Positions 12,801 to 23,768 of a stretch of DNA of 64,000 bases are shown in pieces (position 1 is the stretch's first letter; every line of letters begins with the position of its first letter). The position numbers were made by a program, and so were the translations under genes. The notes beneath the pieces are model-generated. The model was not told the DNA's origin, made no database searches, and saw only the letters and a list, made by a program, of their open reading frames with translations. Location: positions 26,180,527-26,244,526 of the forward strand of contig NC_081546.1 in assembly GCF_901000735.1 (NCBI RefSeq), given 5' to 3'. The DNA is from Corylus avellana. Lineage: Eukaryota; Streptophyta; Magnoliopsida; Fagales; Betulaceae.

Positions 12801-15800
12801 TAAGTGTACCAACAATAGCACATTGAAAGTTCGTGGAAATATTGAACTAAAGAGCAAGAAATATGAAAGACAAGTGAACAATTTGAACGACTATGTTCGC
12901 TGCTCTTCTGTATTACTTTTTTCTATAAGTAACTGGCTCCAAGGGGAGGGAGAAGGGGAAACTTGAACAACACTATGTTCACTGCTCCTGTATTAAATAA
13001 CCCAGAAAACAACATTAAAAGTCCAACTATATTTAGGGAACATGTGTCTGACTTGTCTAAGAAGGTTTCTAAAGAAGTACAGATACCCTATTAAGAAGTT
13101 ACAACAAATGTCTTATACAGCCATCCTACCAAATAGACCGTCAAAAAACAGAATCAAATGCATTGAATATCATAAGTTCAATCGAAGAAAATGCTCATGA
13201 CCAATTTCAGAAACCAAATGTGGCAATGCAAATTTAGAAACATGATGGTCATTTGTATTTGAACAAAATGAGAGAAAGGATGGTCCACATAAATTGGGGA
13301 AAGGAACTTTTCACCAAGTGTCACACTGCTTTCAATAGAAACTTAAGTTTAATTTGATTTGAAAAAGAAAAGGAAAAAGTAGACACTTTTGATCATTTGG
13401 ATGACCCAGTGTCTCAAGATGTGAAGATTAGAAAAAGATTTGCACAACAATATGCACCAATTAAATGTCATGCAAAAGCTTACTATCTTCAAGATTAGAT
13501 ATGCGCATAGAAATTCTCAAAATTATCTCTTGCCCATACTTATCAAACCATTGACTATAGAGTAGGTTGAACCACTGAACTGATAACCTGATGGTTTTAT
13601 TGAGTTATCCCACCAACGACCTCAAAGAATTAGGGGCCCATTTGGTTTGCGGAATAGATTCTTAGAATAGAATGACTATTCCATAAGAATAGCCATTCTT
13701 TTGTTTGGTAAGTGTCTATTTATAGGAATAGTTATTCCCGTGAGAATCGTTAACTCTTTTTTTTTATTATTATTATTCTAGTGCCTACTGTGGGTGGCCG
13801 GCCGCCCATTAGGGTGGTCGACCACCACATGTTCAACCTTTTTTTTTTTTTTTTTAATTTGAGTTTTGAAAAAATTAGAAATCAAATGGGCTTTTTAATA
13901 ATTTTAGTTCAATCCCAATTATAAAACATGTGTTGCTACCAAACTAAAGAATTGGAATAATTATTCTATTTCAACATTTTCTATTCTCAGTAATACCTAT
14001 TCCTTTTCTTAATGAAATACCCATTCTGAAAACCAAACAAGGCCTAGATGTTTTGGCTTTACCTAGTCAACCACTGCACTGCAGACCCTAATATGCACTA
14101 TAAAAATACCATGTCTCTAACAGACCAAAATGCAAAGGAATGCATTAGCATGGTTAGGCATGCCTTAAAAATTCCATTAACTCGTTAAGGAGGATAAACA
14201 TAATTTTATAGTAAAAATAGCCTTCACAAATGCAAAGCATGTCCTCACTTCAAATGAGGTTTGATGATGCAAAAGCATTAGGCATCAAATGAACTACATG
14301 AAAAGTCACATTTATGTGTGCTTGGGTTTAACTGCCCAAACGCCTGAATTGATACTAATGACCTCTGGGAATATTTTAGCCAAAGCACAGCATGTAGAAG
14401 TTTACCTTTAATCCAAAACATTAACTTCATGAACTACTTGCCTTGGGCTATCTAAAGTCAGTCAGTCTTTCACATTCCATATATGATCAAATTCTACTTG
14501 AACTACTTTAACCAATCCCACAGCAACATTGCAGTCCATGTAGCACTCAATATGCATCCCAAAATATCCATAACCCAATAAGATGCTTTTAGTTTATGAT
14601 TCTTCTTATACAGATTTGCATGCCTTAAAAAACAAGAAGAACAAATTCCGAAAAATACTAGTAAAACAGTGCACAAACAAAAACATATAATCAATATTGA
14701 AAAGTAAAGACCAAACATAAAACCAATCTGAACAAGCATGTCAAATACAATGGGCATCAGCCACTAAACCTTTTATAGAAGATCCAGCGTCTGAAGGTTC
14801 AGGAGTATCGGGCCCTGGAAGACTTCTCCAGTACTGTAGGGCCTGCAATACTGCATCCCTAACTGGTTTAACCTATAAGTAACACAAGAAGCATCTAAAG
14901 GATCCAGTTTAATCATTCGCAAGAAACTACTTTGAACATAGATCTTTGATTAACACTAACCTTATCAAAACGGCAAGATTCAAGAGAACGGATGGAGGAA
15001 GCCCTAGAAGATCCCAAGAAGGATCCACCACTTGCAGCAATGTCCCCTAATGCAAGAGAAGCAGCTTTTCGTGTTGTCCAGTCACTGTTTTTGAGAGCTT
15101 CTTGGATGCCAGCCATTGCAACAGATAAAATATTTTGTGTGGGAGCACCCCCAACCTGAAGTAGAGATTGGAAAGCTTAATTTTTCTTTGATTTGAAAGT
15201 GCATTAAGAAAAAAGATGTGCAATTAAATGAAGGGTGAAAAAGAAAACATTTTCTAGAAAATAATGAAGTAAAACCATATATAGGAAGTATCAAAAGTAG
15301 CTTGGCAGCTTGATAGCCTATACCCAAATACTATTTTGATTGATGGTCACACCATTTTTCATCATTTAAACAAAGCCCAAACATTCTCTCATATTTCTTG
15401 AAATAACAAAGCCAAAAAAATAAAAATAAAACCTTAAAACAAGAAGGTACACAACTCACAATATTAATTATGTCCCTTGGAGAACACACGCCACTTAATT
15501 TATCAAAAAAAAGAAGAAGAAGAAGAAGAAAAACACAGAAGTGATTTGTATTTGAGTATATTCCTCCTTAGATGAAGTATACTCAAAAGCTTACACAAAT
15601 TAAAGATGCACTTCTAAATATATCTATAAATGTCATTCTACCAACATATTAGGCCCCTGAACCTTTTTTTTTTTAAGTAAATGTTTTATTAGAAAGAGAA
15701 TTTCTAAAAGCAAGCAATATACAGAAAATTCTTCTAATAAATTACAAGCTTAAATCAAATTATCGACAAAGTCTAAAAAAAGGGATATGGATACTAACAA

Positions 15801-18800
15801 AACCACTAAATCACTCATACAGTGACTTAAAAATAAAAACTTTCAAGAAGAGATAACTCATTGTGATCAATGTTGTGGTTATTCTTCTCTCCATTTCGTC
15901 CATATATGGCAAAAAAGGATGCTTCCAATAATATTGCTGCATCTATGTCTTCTGAATAGACCTTTGCAACTAATAACATAAGAACAATTTCTGAGGCATT
16001 ATCCATTGAACCCAAAATCACAAAAATGAAAAACAATAACTCACTAGCAATTACGGTTTGGTAAAACCTGCCTGATAAGGCATCGAGCTGCTGTTACCAA
16101 GCCGACTAGTTAGCTCTCAATGAGCCTCAGGTCGGGGTTAGTAATGGGTCGGAATTAATTATGCAAAAGAAAAAACTGAATTTCAACTCAACCTGGTAAT
16201 ATAATAAAAAAAATTAAAATCATTTAATATATACATTTCTTTTCAAAAAAACCTAAGTGACCTCATGCGGCAATCTCTTCTCTTTCATTTCATTTTTGCT
16301 ACCTCTCCCCAATCCCTGCACCAATCTCCTTGTTGCCGCCAACTGCTCCTTGCCACCATTGTCTTCGCATTCATCTTCTTCTTCGCCTAGCTCCTCCCAG
16401 CCTCCTCGACGTTGTTCCCATTCCTAAACCTACCCTGCCATCATTGCCACCAAACTCCACAAAGATGTCCTCAACATTGCGAGGTTTGTACCAAAAACCC
16501 CGGGCCGCGACAAAGTTAGAGCTCACAAACTCCACCTCCAAAAGTCCCTCGCTGTAAATGTCGTAGATCTAGCGCTTTTGATGGTCGCTTAGCACTGTAG
16601 AGGTCATAGTTCTAACCCAAACATATGAAGTTAGGGCTCACAAATTCTATTGCATGAAGCCCTTCCTCATCGTAGAGGTCATAAATCTGGTGCTTCTGAG
16701 AGTCGTTGAGCGCATGGAGATCATAAATCTAGCCCAAATTGAAAAAGTTAACGCCCCTCGGCAGAGTTAGGGCTCTTAAACTCCACCGCTTGAAGCCCCT
16801 CCTCGTTGTAGAGGTTGTAGATCTAGCCCTGCCCAATGGTAAACCCGAATTCCAAGCCGGCCCAAGATCTCTCACTATGCACGAAATTCGGCTCAGCTCG
16901 GAAACCACTCAGTTCCGATCCAAAGGGGCTGATCAATCAACCCTACTAGCAATTGGGCAATGAATTAAACTAATGATCAACCATCTCATCACCAAAATAC
17001 ATATCATGCATAGAGATGAACACTTCTACCATTTCTTACTACATATGACACAGAACGCTAGAAACCTCTCCCAACCTTCTTTTATGTTACATAAAAGACT
17101 GCACACATAAGGTCTCCTTAATAAACTTAAAATCCACAGACCCCAAACCTCCTCATATTTTACCCTAGTTACACGTCTCCATCCTTCCTCACTAGTTGAA
17201 AATAGTTAATTTTATTACCCCAACCCTCCATATCGTAGAGTCGAACAAACTAGATTCCAATCCACCAAATGAAGCTTAAATTCCTCACATATTCCTTTTG
17301 ACAAAAATCACACTACAAAACTTCTCTAGCCGATTGGCTATGCGAGTAGGAATGGTGAATAACGATAGAAAATAAGTGGGTAAACTAGAGAGTGTACACT
17401 TAATAACAATATGTCTACCACCCTTGGACAAATAAAGTTTCTTCCAACCTGCCAAGCTCTTCTCCATCCTTTCAATAACAGAATTCCAACTTGATACGGC
17501 CTTAAAAGAAGATCCAAAGGCATTACATTGGATGAAGAAACCACTTCACAACACAAAAGACCAGCCAGCTCCTCCACACCGCCAACTTCACCCATTGGGA
17601 CTCACTCACTCTTTACCCAAACATGTCAAACACCAGAACAGCTTGTAGGCAAGGCATGATATCAGTTAATATCTGTGAAGCAGCCTACATAATTAGAGAA
17701 TTATCAGAGGATAAACTAATTGTCATTCCATATAGATATATAACTAACAACCAGAAATTCCAACTGCCATATTGAGAAATGGATAAGAAAAGTTTTGATC
17801 GTTCATTAAGAACTGGATAAGAAAAGTAGAAAGCATATAACAACAAATAATTTAAGTACATAAGTTTGATTGTTGCATCAAATGTGTAGCGTAAGCAGAC
17901 AAAACCGAATGCATGATCCCATGCCTTGTTTTCGGTTATCAAATAGTATTTATCACTGATGCCCTCTCTTGTTTTTGGTGATCAAAAGTACTCTCTACGT
18001 GCACGACATGTACTAAACAGAGAACAGAAAAACTTTGATCGTCAAATATCGTTATATATTTTATGGCCTTGGAGCAAAAATACAGAAACAAAAAAAAATA
18101 ATAAAAATAAATAAATAAATATTATACCAAAATCATTATCCATGATGAAAAATCAATGACATTTTAGGCAAATCAAAGTTGGGTACTACAGTTAAACTGA
18201 CCTGAATAATACTTCTATTCAACTCAATCACTGCTGGTTTTGCCATAAAATGTGGATTCTTGAGAAACTTTGTGGTCCGAGTCAACATCTTGTGCAAAAT
18301 TGAGATGGGAGGATCATGAGTGTTGTCAATGATCCTCGCCAAGCACAACGCCGAACCTGACTGCACCTGCCTGTTTTGTTCACCCAAAGCTTCAAAAAGC
18401 GGCTTCACTAACACAACAAAGACACCATCAGCCTCACCCCCACGATTACTCAATTTTGAAGCCAGAATACCGACTGTTTCCACACATGCATCCCTCACAA
18501 CTGAGTCTGGGTCCTTGAGCCGCTTAACAATGCTAGCAACCATCTTGCCAAGATGTGGTCCAATAAGACCCTCATGAAATCTCGCTAACGTACCCATCAG
18601 TCTAATACATTCCTTTCTAACCGCGCTCTTTTGTTCTGAATCAGTATCCAATATACACGACAGAAATGGAGCAATCCTCTCTGGGGTTAAACATTCAGCA
18701 GTTTTCTCAAGCTCATCAACCCCAATCTGGCAGGTATCTCTATCCGCAAGCTTGTTCAGCGCGACAACCACTTTATGCTTTAGCTCAAAAATCACCTGTT

Positions 18801-18852
18801 GTGAATTTACCCTGGTAGGTCCGCGCGCTTTCATATGCGCATGTGTCTTCAT
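8622..18852 (-). CDS. TORTIFOLIA1/SPIRAL2-like microtubule-associated protein
   Basis: Exons (complement): 18202-18852, 14961-15155, 14770-14872, 11625-12280, 10553-11263, 8923-9088, 8622-8629. They join to 829 aa. The family binds cortical microtubules, stabilises their ends and restrains helical organ growth. Residues 1-316 (exons 1-3) are the ARM/HEAT-repeat region, with the family start MKTHAHMKARG and blocks such as ADRDTCQIGVDELEKTAECL. Exon 4 opens with the family motif ENFCGGDYSDLTS and is otherwise low in conservation. Residues about 515-562 look coiled-coil. Exons 5-6 carry the conserved C-terminal domain (WKRVKGFLCEGDLDSAYVEAL, then LSAKARREFLSAIQEA). The last exon supplies only two bases of the Gly codon, a Lys codon and TGA, ending ...VWGK as relatives do. 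Intron 5 begins CAG|GCAAGT, a GC-AG intron. Intron 1 (about 3 kb) holds DnaJ and LINE debris. Upstream ATGs in the same frame lack family homology. Confidence 0.92.
9793..9852 (+). repeat. Compound (TA)n(GA)n microsatellite in TORL intron 5
   Basis: About 15 TA units followed directly by about 15 GA units. Confidence 0.9.
13632..14045. mobile_element. MITE in TORL intron 3
   Basis: The terminal sequences TAGGGGCCCATTTGGTTT and, inverted from the right end, TAGGCCTTGTTTGGTTT form an imperfect inverted repeat. Subterminal blocks 'ggaatag.ttcttagaatag' and 'cattctattccttttc' are also inverted. The interior has a GC-rich palindrome around 13790-13830 (ggtggccggccgccc). The element lies wholly inside an intron, about 0.7 kb downstream of exon 3. 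Confidence 0.6.
16380..16830 (-). pseudogene. Degenerate DnaJ (Hsp40) fragment with triplicated J-domain end
   Basis: On the - strand, about 16440-16600 reads VLSDHQKR*IYDIYSEGLLE and later FWYKPRNVEDIFVEF. This matches the DNAJB-type sequence where the J domain ends and the Gly/Phe linker begins. An in-frame stop sits after QKR. Two further diverged copies of the same piece follow: about 16627-16720 (LNDSQKHQIYDLYDEEGL) and about 16762-16826 (IYNLYNEEGLQAVEF). Repeat spacing is about 115 and 135 bases. No HPD motif or intact ORF remains. It lies in TORL intron 1, in the same orientation as that gene. Confidence 0.6.
17080..17600 (-). pseudogene. LINE (L1-type) reverse transcriptase remnant
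   Basis: On the - strand, 17285-17600 encodes, across one frameshift, pieces typical of the RT C-terminal region of plant L1 elements: LAGWKKLYLSKGGRHIVIK, then SSLPTYFLSLFTIP. About 17190-17285 continues as FHLVDWN and YGGLG-like fragments. The remnant is frameshifted and truncated at both ends, so inactive. It lies in TORL intron 1. Confidence 0.7.
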
Positions 18853-19084
18853 CTTGACAATATAAATTGAGACCAACGTTATAAATAGGCACAGTTTGTG
18901 CCTTTCAAAGTTCACGTTGTTGATGGCTTAAAGTATCAGTGAAAGCTCTACTTAAACCATCAATGCTTGAACCTAGTAACAGTATGGATAATACGGGAAA
19001 CATTTTATTCTTCACATGTATCAAAAACCCTACAATGTCACAATAGAAAAGGTCAGAGAAAGAAAACTAGAAATTACACATTCT

Positions 19085-19448
19085 CACATTCACATTAACA
19101 CTATGTTTGATCAGAGAAAAAATTTGGGCAAACAAATTATTAAATTAAGTAAAAAGAAGAGTAAAATAACTAAACTATAGAAAGCAAATAGTGACTGAAA
19201 AGCTAACTTTTGGAGTTAGAGGGAATTAGCAAAAATATTTATAGGGAATTAAATATAAAAATCTTCCCATTCTTTTCCTCTTCTCTTCTTTCCACCCCAC
19301 CCCACTAGAACAATTCATGCACGCCGTTTTTTAAGACAGATTTCAGCCAAAAAACAAAATAACAGAAAGCCTAGAGATCTAACGTTAACAATGCATAGCG
19401 CCCACTCACTCAAAACCTCTGTTTGGTTCCTTCGAAAATATATGGCAA

Positions 19449-19484
<36 letters not shown>

Positions 19485-20060
19485 CTGTAACCAAACTAAG
19501 AAGTCGGAGAAAGCCAACTGTAACTTACGCATTCACATTAACGGTATGTTTGACCATTGAGAAAATTTAGGGAAATACACTATTCAATCTGAGAAAACTT
19601 TAAAAATAATTTAAAGTAAACGGAAGACACAAAGCTTACTTTCGGGATTATTTGGAGCTTGGCAAACTCACAAGGACATAGAAATTTAAATCCCCCATTA
19701 TTTTCTTCTTCTTTTCTTTTCTCAGCACCCAAACAGAAGCTAAACGAAAATACGAAGAGGAGAAACATGCATTCATTGTACCAATTCATGCTTATGAGTT
19801 AAGATGTCTCAAATGATATTCAAAAGAGAACCCTAAGCATTTGACGGCAACAACGCACAAGGTCAAATCAGTCAAAAAAAAATCCGTAGTTTGGTTCCTT
19901 AGAAAATATGCGGGAACAACGAAATATAAATATATGTACACTGTAACTAAAGCAATACACCTAGAGCTCACTTAATTTTCTTCACATTTCCATCAGTATT
20001 CTCGGCAGCCAAACAGAGCCTAGATCTCAAAAAAAAAAAAAAAAAAAAAAAGAAGAAATT
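19085..20060 (-). repeat. Degenerate ~450-bp direct duplication upstream of TORL
   Basis: Two head-to-tail copies start at about 19085 and 19531 with 'cattcacattaac.(c/g)tatgtttga' and share, in the same order, 'gagaaaa-ttt', 'caattcatgc' and 'gtttggttcctt(c/a)gaaaatat'. On the - strand each is preceded by a good splice donor (CG|GTGTAAGTT near 20066 and GC|GTAAGTTAC near 19529), suggesting a duplicated 5' UTR exon/intron boundary of TORL. The duplication is visible. The link to splicing is inferred. Confidence 0.4.
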
Positions 20061-20707
20061 AACTTACACCGAAGCAACGGTACCCGAGAGGGAGAGAGAG
20101 GAAAAAGAAAGAAATTAGTCAACAAGAATGGAATTGCGTTTTACTTCCAGATTTCAGAGACCAACTAAAACATATGGCGAAAATTTTGAGGCAAAATTCA
20201 AAATTAATTATTAAATTAATAAAAAGCGAACGAATCTCTGTGTACTTCTTCGTAAAGCTCAGTGAGACAATCTTACCCCTTAAATCTCTCTCTCTCACGC
20301 ACGCACGCACGCACAGAGAGAGAGAGAGAGTTTATTTATTAGAATTAATTTTCTTTTGTTTTTTTAGGGACGGGGAATTGAATTTTCGCGGTTTCTGCTG
20401 GGATTCGAATTTGGGGGAGCGTGTGTGATGATGTGGGGTCTACTCTTGGGGTCTTGTGCCTTTGGATTGGCGCCACGTGGTTTGGTCAGGCGAGTTCATA
20501 GCCGACTATCTGGATTTGGTTATACTGTTCCCGCCTGACACCCTAGACAGTTCAAAGTTTCAAACTTTCAAATTTCAATCAAATTACTATTTGGACCATC
20601 TTACTTTTTGGCCCCATTTGGTAAACCCATTTTCTTTTTTCCTTCCCTTTTCCTCGCTTTTTCCTTACTAAATCAACTTCAAAACTTTTTTTCTTCGTTA
20701 TTATTAA

Positions 20708-20942
20708 GGGTATGTTTAGAATTGCATTTAAAAAAAATAGAGTTTTTAAGCTAAAAAGAATTTTTAGGTAAAAGTTTTATTTTTAAACTTTTGTCAAAAA
20801 TACTTTTTGATTATTTTTAGACTTTTTGGACCATTAAAAGTGCTTTTAATTTTTTTACCAAACGAATACGTTTTTCTTCAAACGGACTTTTTGAATGTTA
20901 AAAGCACTTTTAGGCCTTTCAAACGCAATTTCAAACAGACCC
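20708..20942. mobile_element. Tourist-like (PIF/Harbinger) MITE
   Basis: The ends are GGGTATGTTTAGAATTGCATTT and, inverted, GGGTCTGTTTGAAATTGCGTTT. The 235-bp element is flanked on both sides by TAA (20705-20707 and 20943-20945), the 3-bp target duplication typical of PIF/Harbinger elements. The interior is AT-rich and non-coding. Confidence 0.75.
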
Positions 20943-20949
20943 TAAAAAT

Positions 20950-21192
20950 GGGATAAGGTTTTCCTCCAAATTGGATTAGATAAATTTTCTTCAATCCAGT
21001 CTATAAAAATGACATTCGTCATTTGAACATGTGAGATGTACATTTTTTTTAATAGCAAGAACAAAGTTGAAATAACTAATATTAAAAACTCATGTGCATC
21101 TCATATGTTATTAAAAAAATGGACAAATGTCATTTTTATAGATTGGATTGAATGAAGTTCATCCAACTCAGTTTGGAAGAAAAATTTGTCCT
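20950..21192. mobile_element. Fold-back MITE
   Basis: The left half ('ttcctccaaattggat' ... 'cagtctataaaaatgacat') is repeated in inverted orientation in the right half ('atgtcatttttatagattgg' ... 'cagtttggaagaaaaa'). The arms are about 100 bp with a small loop. It is related to the fold-back elements at 7810-8018 and 62540-62766. It abuts the Tourist-like MITE. Confidence 0.7.
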
Positions 21193-22031
21193 TAAAAATG
21201 ATTGATGTGGTATAAAATTTTAAATTTTTTTGTATTTAAAGTAAAAATGTTTTGTTTTGTAGTGATTTTTTTATTTAAATAAAAATATTTTATTTTGTAG
21301 TGAATGAAAAGTGAATGATGTGATATAAAACGTATTAATATATAATATAAAGTGAAAAAAAAGTTAATATATTTTGATATTGATTTTTTTTTAGAAATGG
21401 TGTGTAAACAATAAGTCAATAACAAGGGGATGAAAGGGTTTGCCCTTTTACCCTTTTTTTTTTTTTTAACTATTCAAGTAAAAAAAAAAAATCACTACAA
21501 AACATAACATTTGTCATTTATCCATACAAAACATTCAAAACTTGTTTCTACTTTATATCACATCAATTAATTTCTACTACTATTAAAAATTAAAATTAAA
21601 ACTTCACCTCCAAAACCTTTAACAAACAAGTCATTTTGTTCCGTTTGGGTAATCGGCCATCCCATAAGGGAGATGACAAATACAATTGATTTTTTTTTTT
21701 TTTTTGCAAAGAAAATAGTGATTTTTTTGGATATATTATTTTTATAAGCAAGGGTATTTTAGAAAAAATCATTGAAATCTGATTAAATTCGAGTTAGGAA
21801 ATGTGTTCATTTAGGTGTTGTTGCCAAACAAATTAATAGGAGTGGTTATTCAATTTCAGTTTCTGTATTCTTGGTAATACTCGTTCATACTCTTAAGTAA
21901 TCATCATTCTAATGCACCAAAAGCTTCATTGTGGTGTTCGTGCCTTAACAATCTCTTAGAGGCATGACCTTTTTACCCCTTATAGAGGTGCAACTTTAAG
22001 TGGTAGTCGATGCATGGTCACCACCCATGTT

Positions 22032-22967
22032 TAGGGGTGTAAACGAGCCGAGCTTGAGCGAGCTTCCCTTGTTTAGGCTTGGCTTGTTTAAATTTTACTC
22101 GAACTTGAGCTCGAGTCAAGCTCAAGGACGAGCCAAAAAAATCGAGTTCGAGCTAATAATAAGTCGAGCCAAGCCAGCACACGAGCTAGCTCTTATATTT
22201 AATGTTTTTGTTTTTTTTAAAAAAAAATTTAACTTCGAGTACTCTTAAATGACTTAAGAAGTTAGTTTGCATATGAGCATTTGCTTAACCTAGTTAGTCG
22301 AGTATGGAGCCCGAGTCAATACAGTAAGGCATTTGGGTTCAAAGAGAGAAGATATGCATCATTTTATAAATAAGCAAACTTAGAGATTAATGTTTTTTTA
22401 ACAATGTGGGACAAGTTAATATGTTGCATTCAGACTGTATTGGGACAACGCTCCCTACAAAAAACTATTTTTTCAACGTCTCTCTCTCAATCTCCTTCAT
22501 CAGTCACAGTGCATCTTCCACCTGAACTCTCATTTCCCACTCTCTCACTCTCGCTCATCAAGTAGGTAGTGATTGTGTTTGAGTTTGTATGATTCTTCAA
22601 TAGTTTATACCTTTTGCAATCTCCCTCAATAGTTTCTGCTAGATTCTTCTTCATTTCGTTTAGATCTGCTCTAATTGAATCGAGGTCTTTTTAATGATTG
22701 CTTTCTCTCTCTCTTTGATCATAAAGGGTTTAGAATTTTTCATTCTCTAACGCTTAAATATAAATGCAATTTTAAGATTTTAATAATTATGAGATTTATA
22801 ATTAATTATGTATTACTTAGTTTATATATATACACACACACGAGCTTATATGAGCTTGCTCACGAGCCTAGCCGAGTCGAGCCGAGCTTGCTTCGTTTAA
22901 TATTCGAGTCGAGCACAAGCCGAGCCCGAGCTTGCTTGCGAAACGCTTCGCTCACTTAACAACCCTA
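22032..22967. mobile_element. Non-autonomous hAT-like element
   Basis: The element begins TAGGGGTGTAAACGAGCC and ends CTTAACAACCCTA. Both subterminal regions are packed with GAGC/CGAG(C/T) motifs (about 22037-22190 and 22840-22945), as in many plant hAT derivatives. It is flanked by 8-bp direct repeats CCCATGTT (22024-22031) and CCCATATT (22968-22975), one mismatch. No transposase ORF is present. Confidence 0.75.
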
Positions 22968-23768
22968 CCCATATTGCGATCAACATGCGGCCGCTAGATC
23001 TGCACAATAGTCAACTCATGTTGCAACCACCTATTGACCACCAAATCTATGTGGCGGCCACCATGTGTTAAGGAGGGAATCACTAAGAAATCTATCAAGA
23101 ATACATCAATTTACATTTTTAAACAAAACTTTAACCCAAAAACTTAAGCAAAATTAAGCTAATAGGTTTGAGTCCACTTATGCATATTAAACATTCGCTC
23201 TACTTATTTTTCATCAATGTGTGGCTCAACACTCAAACGTTCGCTCACACCAAATTTTCCCCTTTAAGTGTGGGTTTCTTTCATATTGACACTTCACCTT
23301 GCATGTGAGTCCAAGAGTATCACATATACAAGAGTTGTACTAATTGCATGCCACCAAATGCAACTATGCAACTTGGCTTGCGAATGCAACTTCACTAAAA
23401 AAGCCTCCCACAATCTTTATTGGAGTTAAACCAATAGGTAGTAAAATTATATTTAACCCAAAAACAATTAATTCATAACACTTCAAAGCTCAGGCCAGAA
23501 CCCAAGTATATCACTTACCCAGCACAACAGAAACCATACGGTCCATACTATATGTTGCATGGGCTAGTGAATTGTTAAAAGTTTTACATTTTTTGGTCTT
23601 TTGTTTTTTTTTTCGAATTGTTTTGCATTCAGGCGATTTCTACAACGATTTACTTGTAATTTCCAAAGGAACTAGAGGAAGCTATATGAAAACAAAAAAG
23701 GCCTAAAAATGACTAGAAATTAGGAAAAAAATTCGGAAAATGGTACTGAGAATGACGACATTGTTAGC

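Larger units (their letters stand above)
18853..23768. other. Intergenic region, TORL 5' side to CAS 3' end
   Basis: No gene is supported. From TORL outward: a probable leader and 5' UTR intron region with a degenerate direct duplication (19085-20060); a (CT)n/(CGCA)n/(GA)n patch at 20286-20329 likely near the promoter; a Tourist-like MITE (20708-20942); a fold-back MITE (20950-21192); fragments of the GTTTGGCAA MITE family (21190-21560); and a hAT-like element (22032-22967). The last 800 bases before the CAS stop codon show nothing recognisable and should include the CAS 3' UTR. Confidence 0.55.

Noticed and set aside
14503..14757. Hydrophobic 84-codon ORF on the - strand in a TORL intron
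   Set aside because: Its hydrophobicity follows from AT-rich composition. It lies inside a confidently placed intron and resembles no family.
18853..18915. N-terminal extension of TORL upstream of the ATG at 18850-18852
   Set aside because: The in-frame extension is hydrophobic and unlike family members, which begin MKTH(A/T)H.
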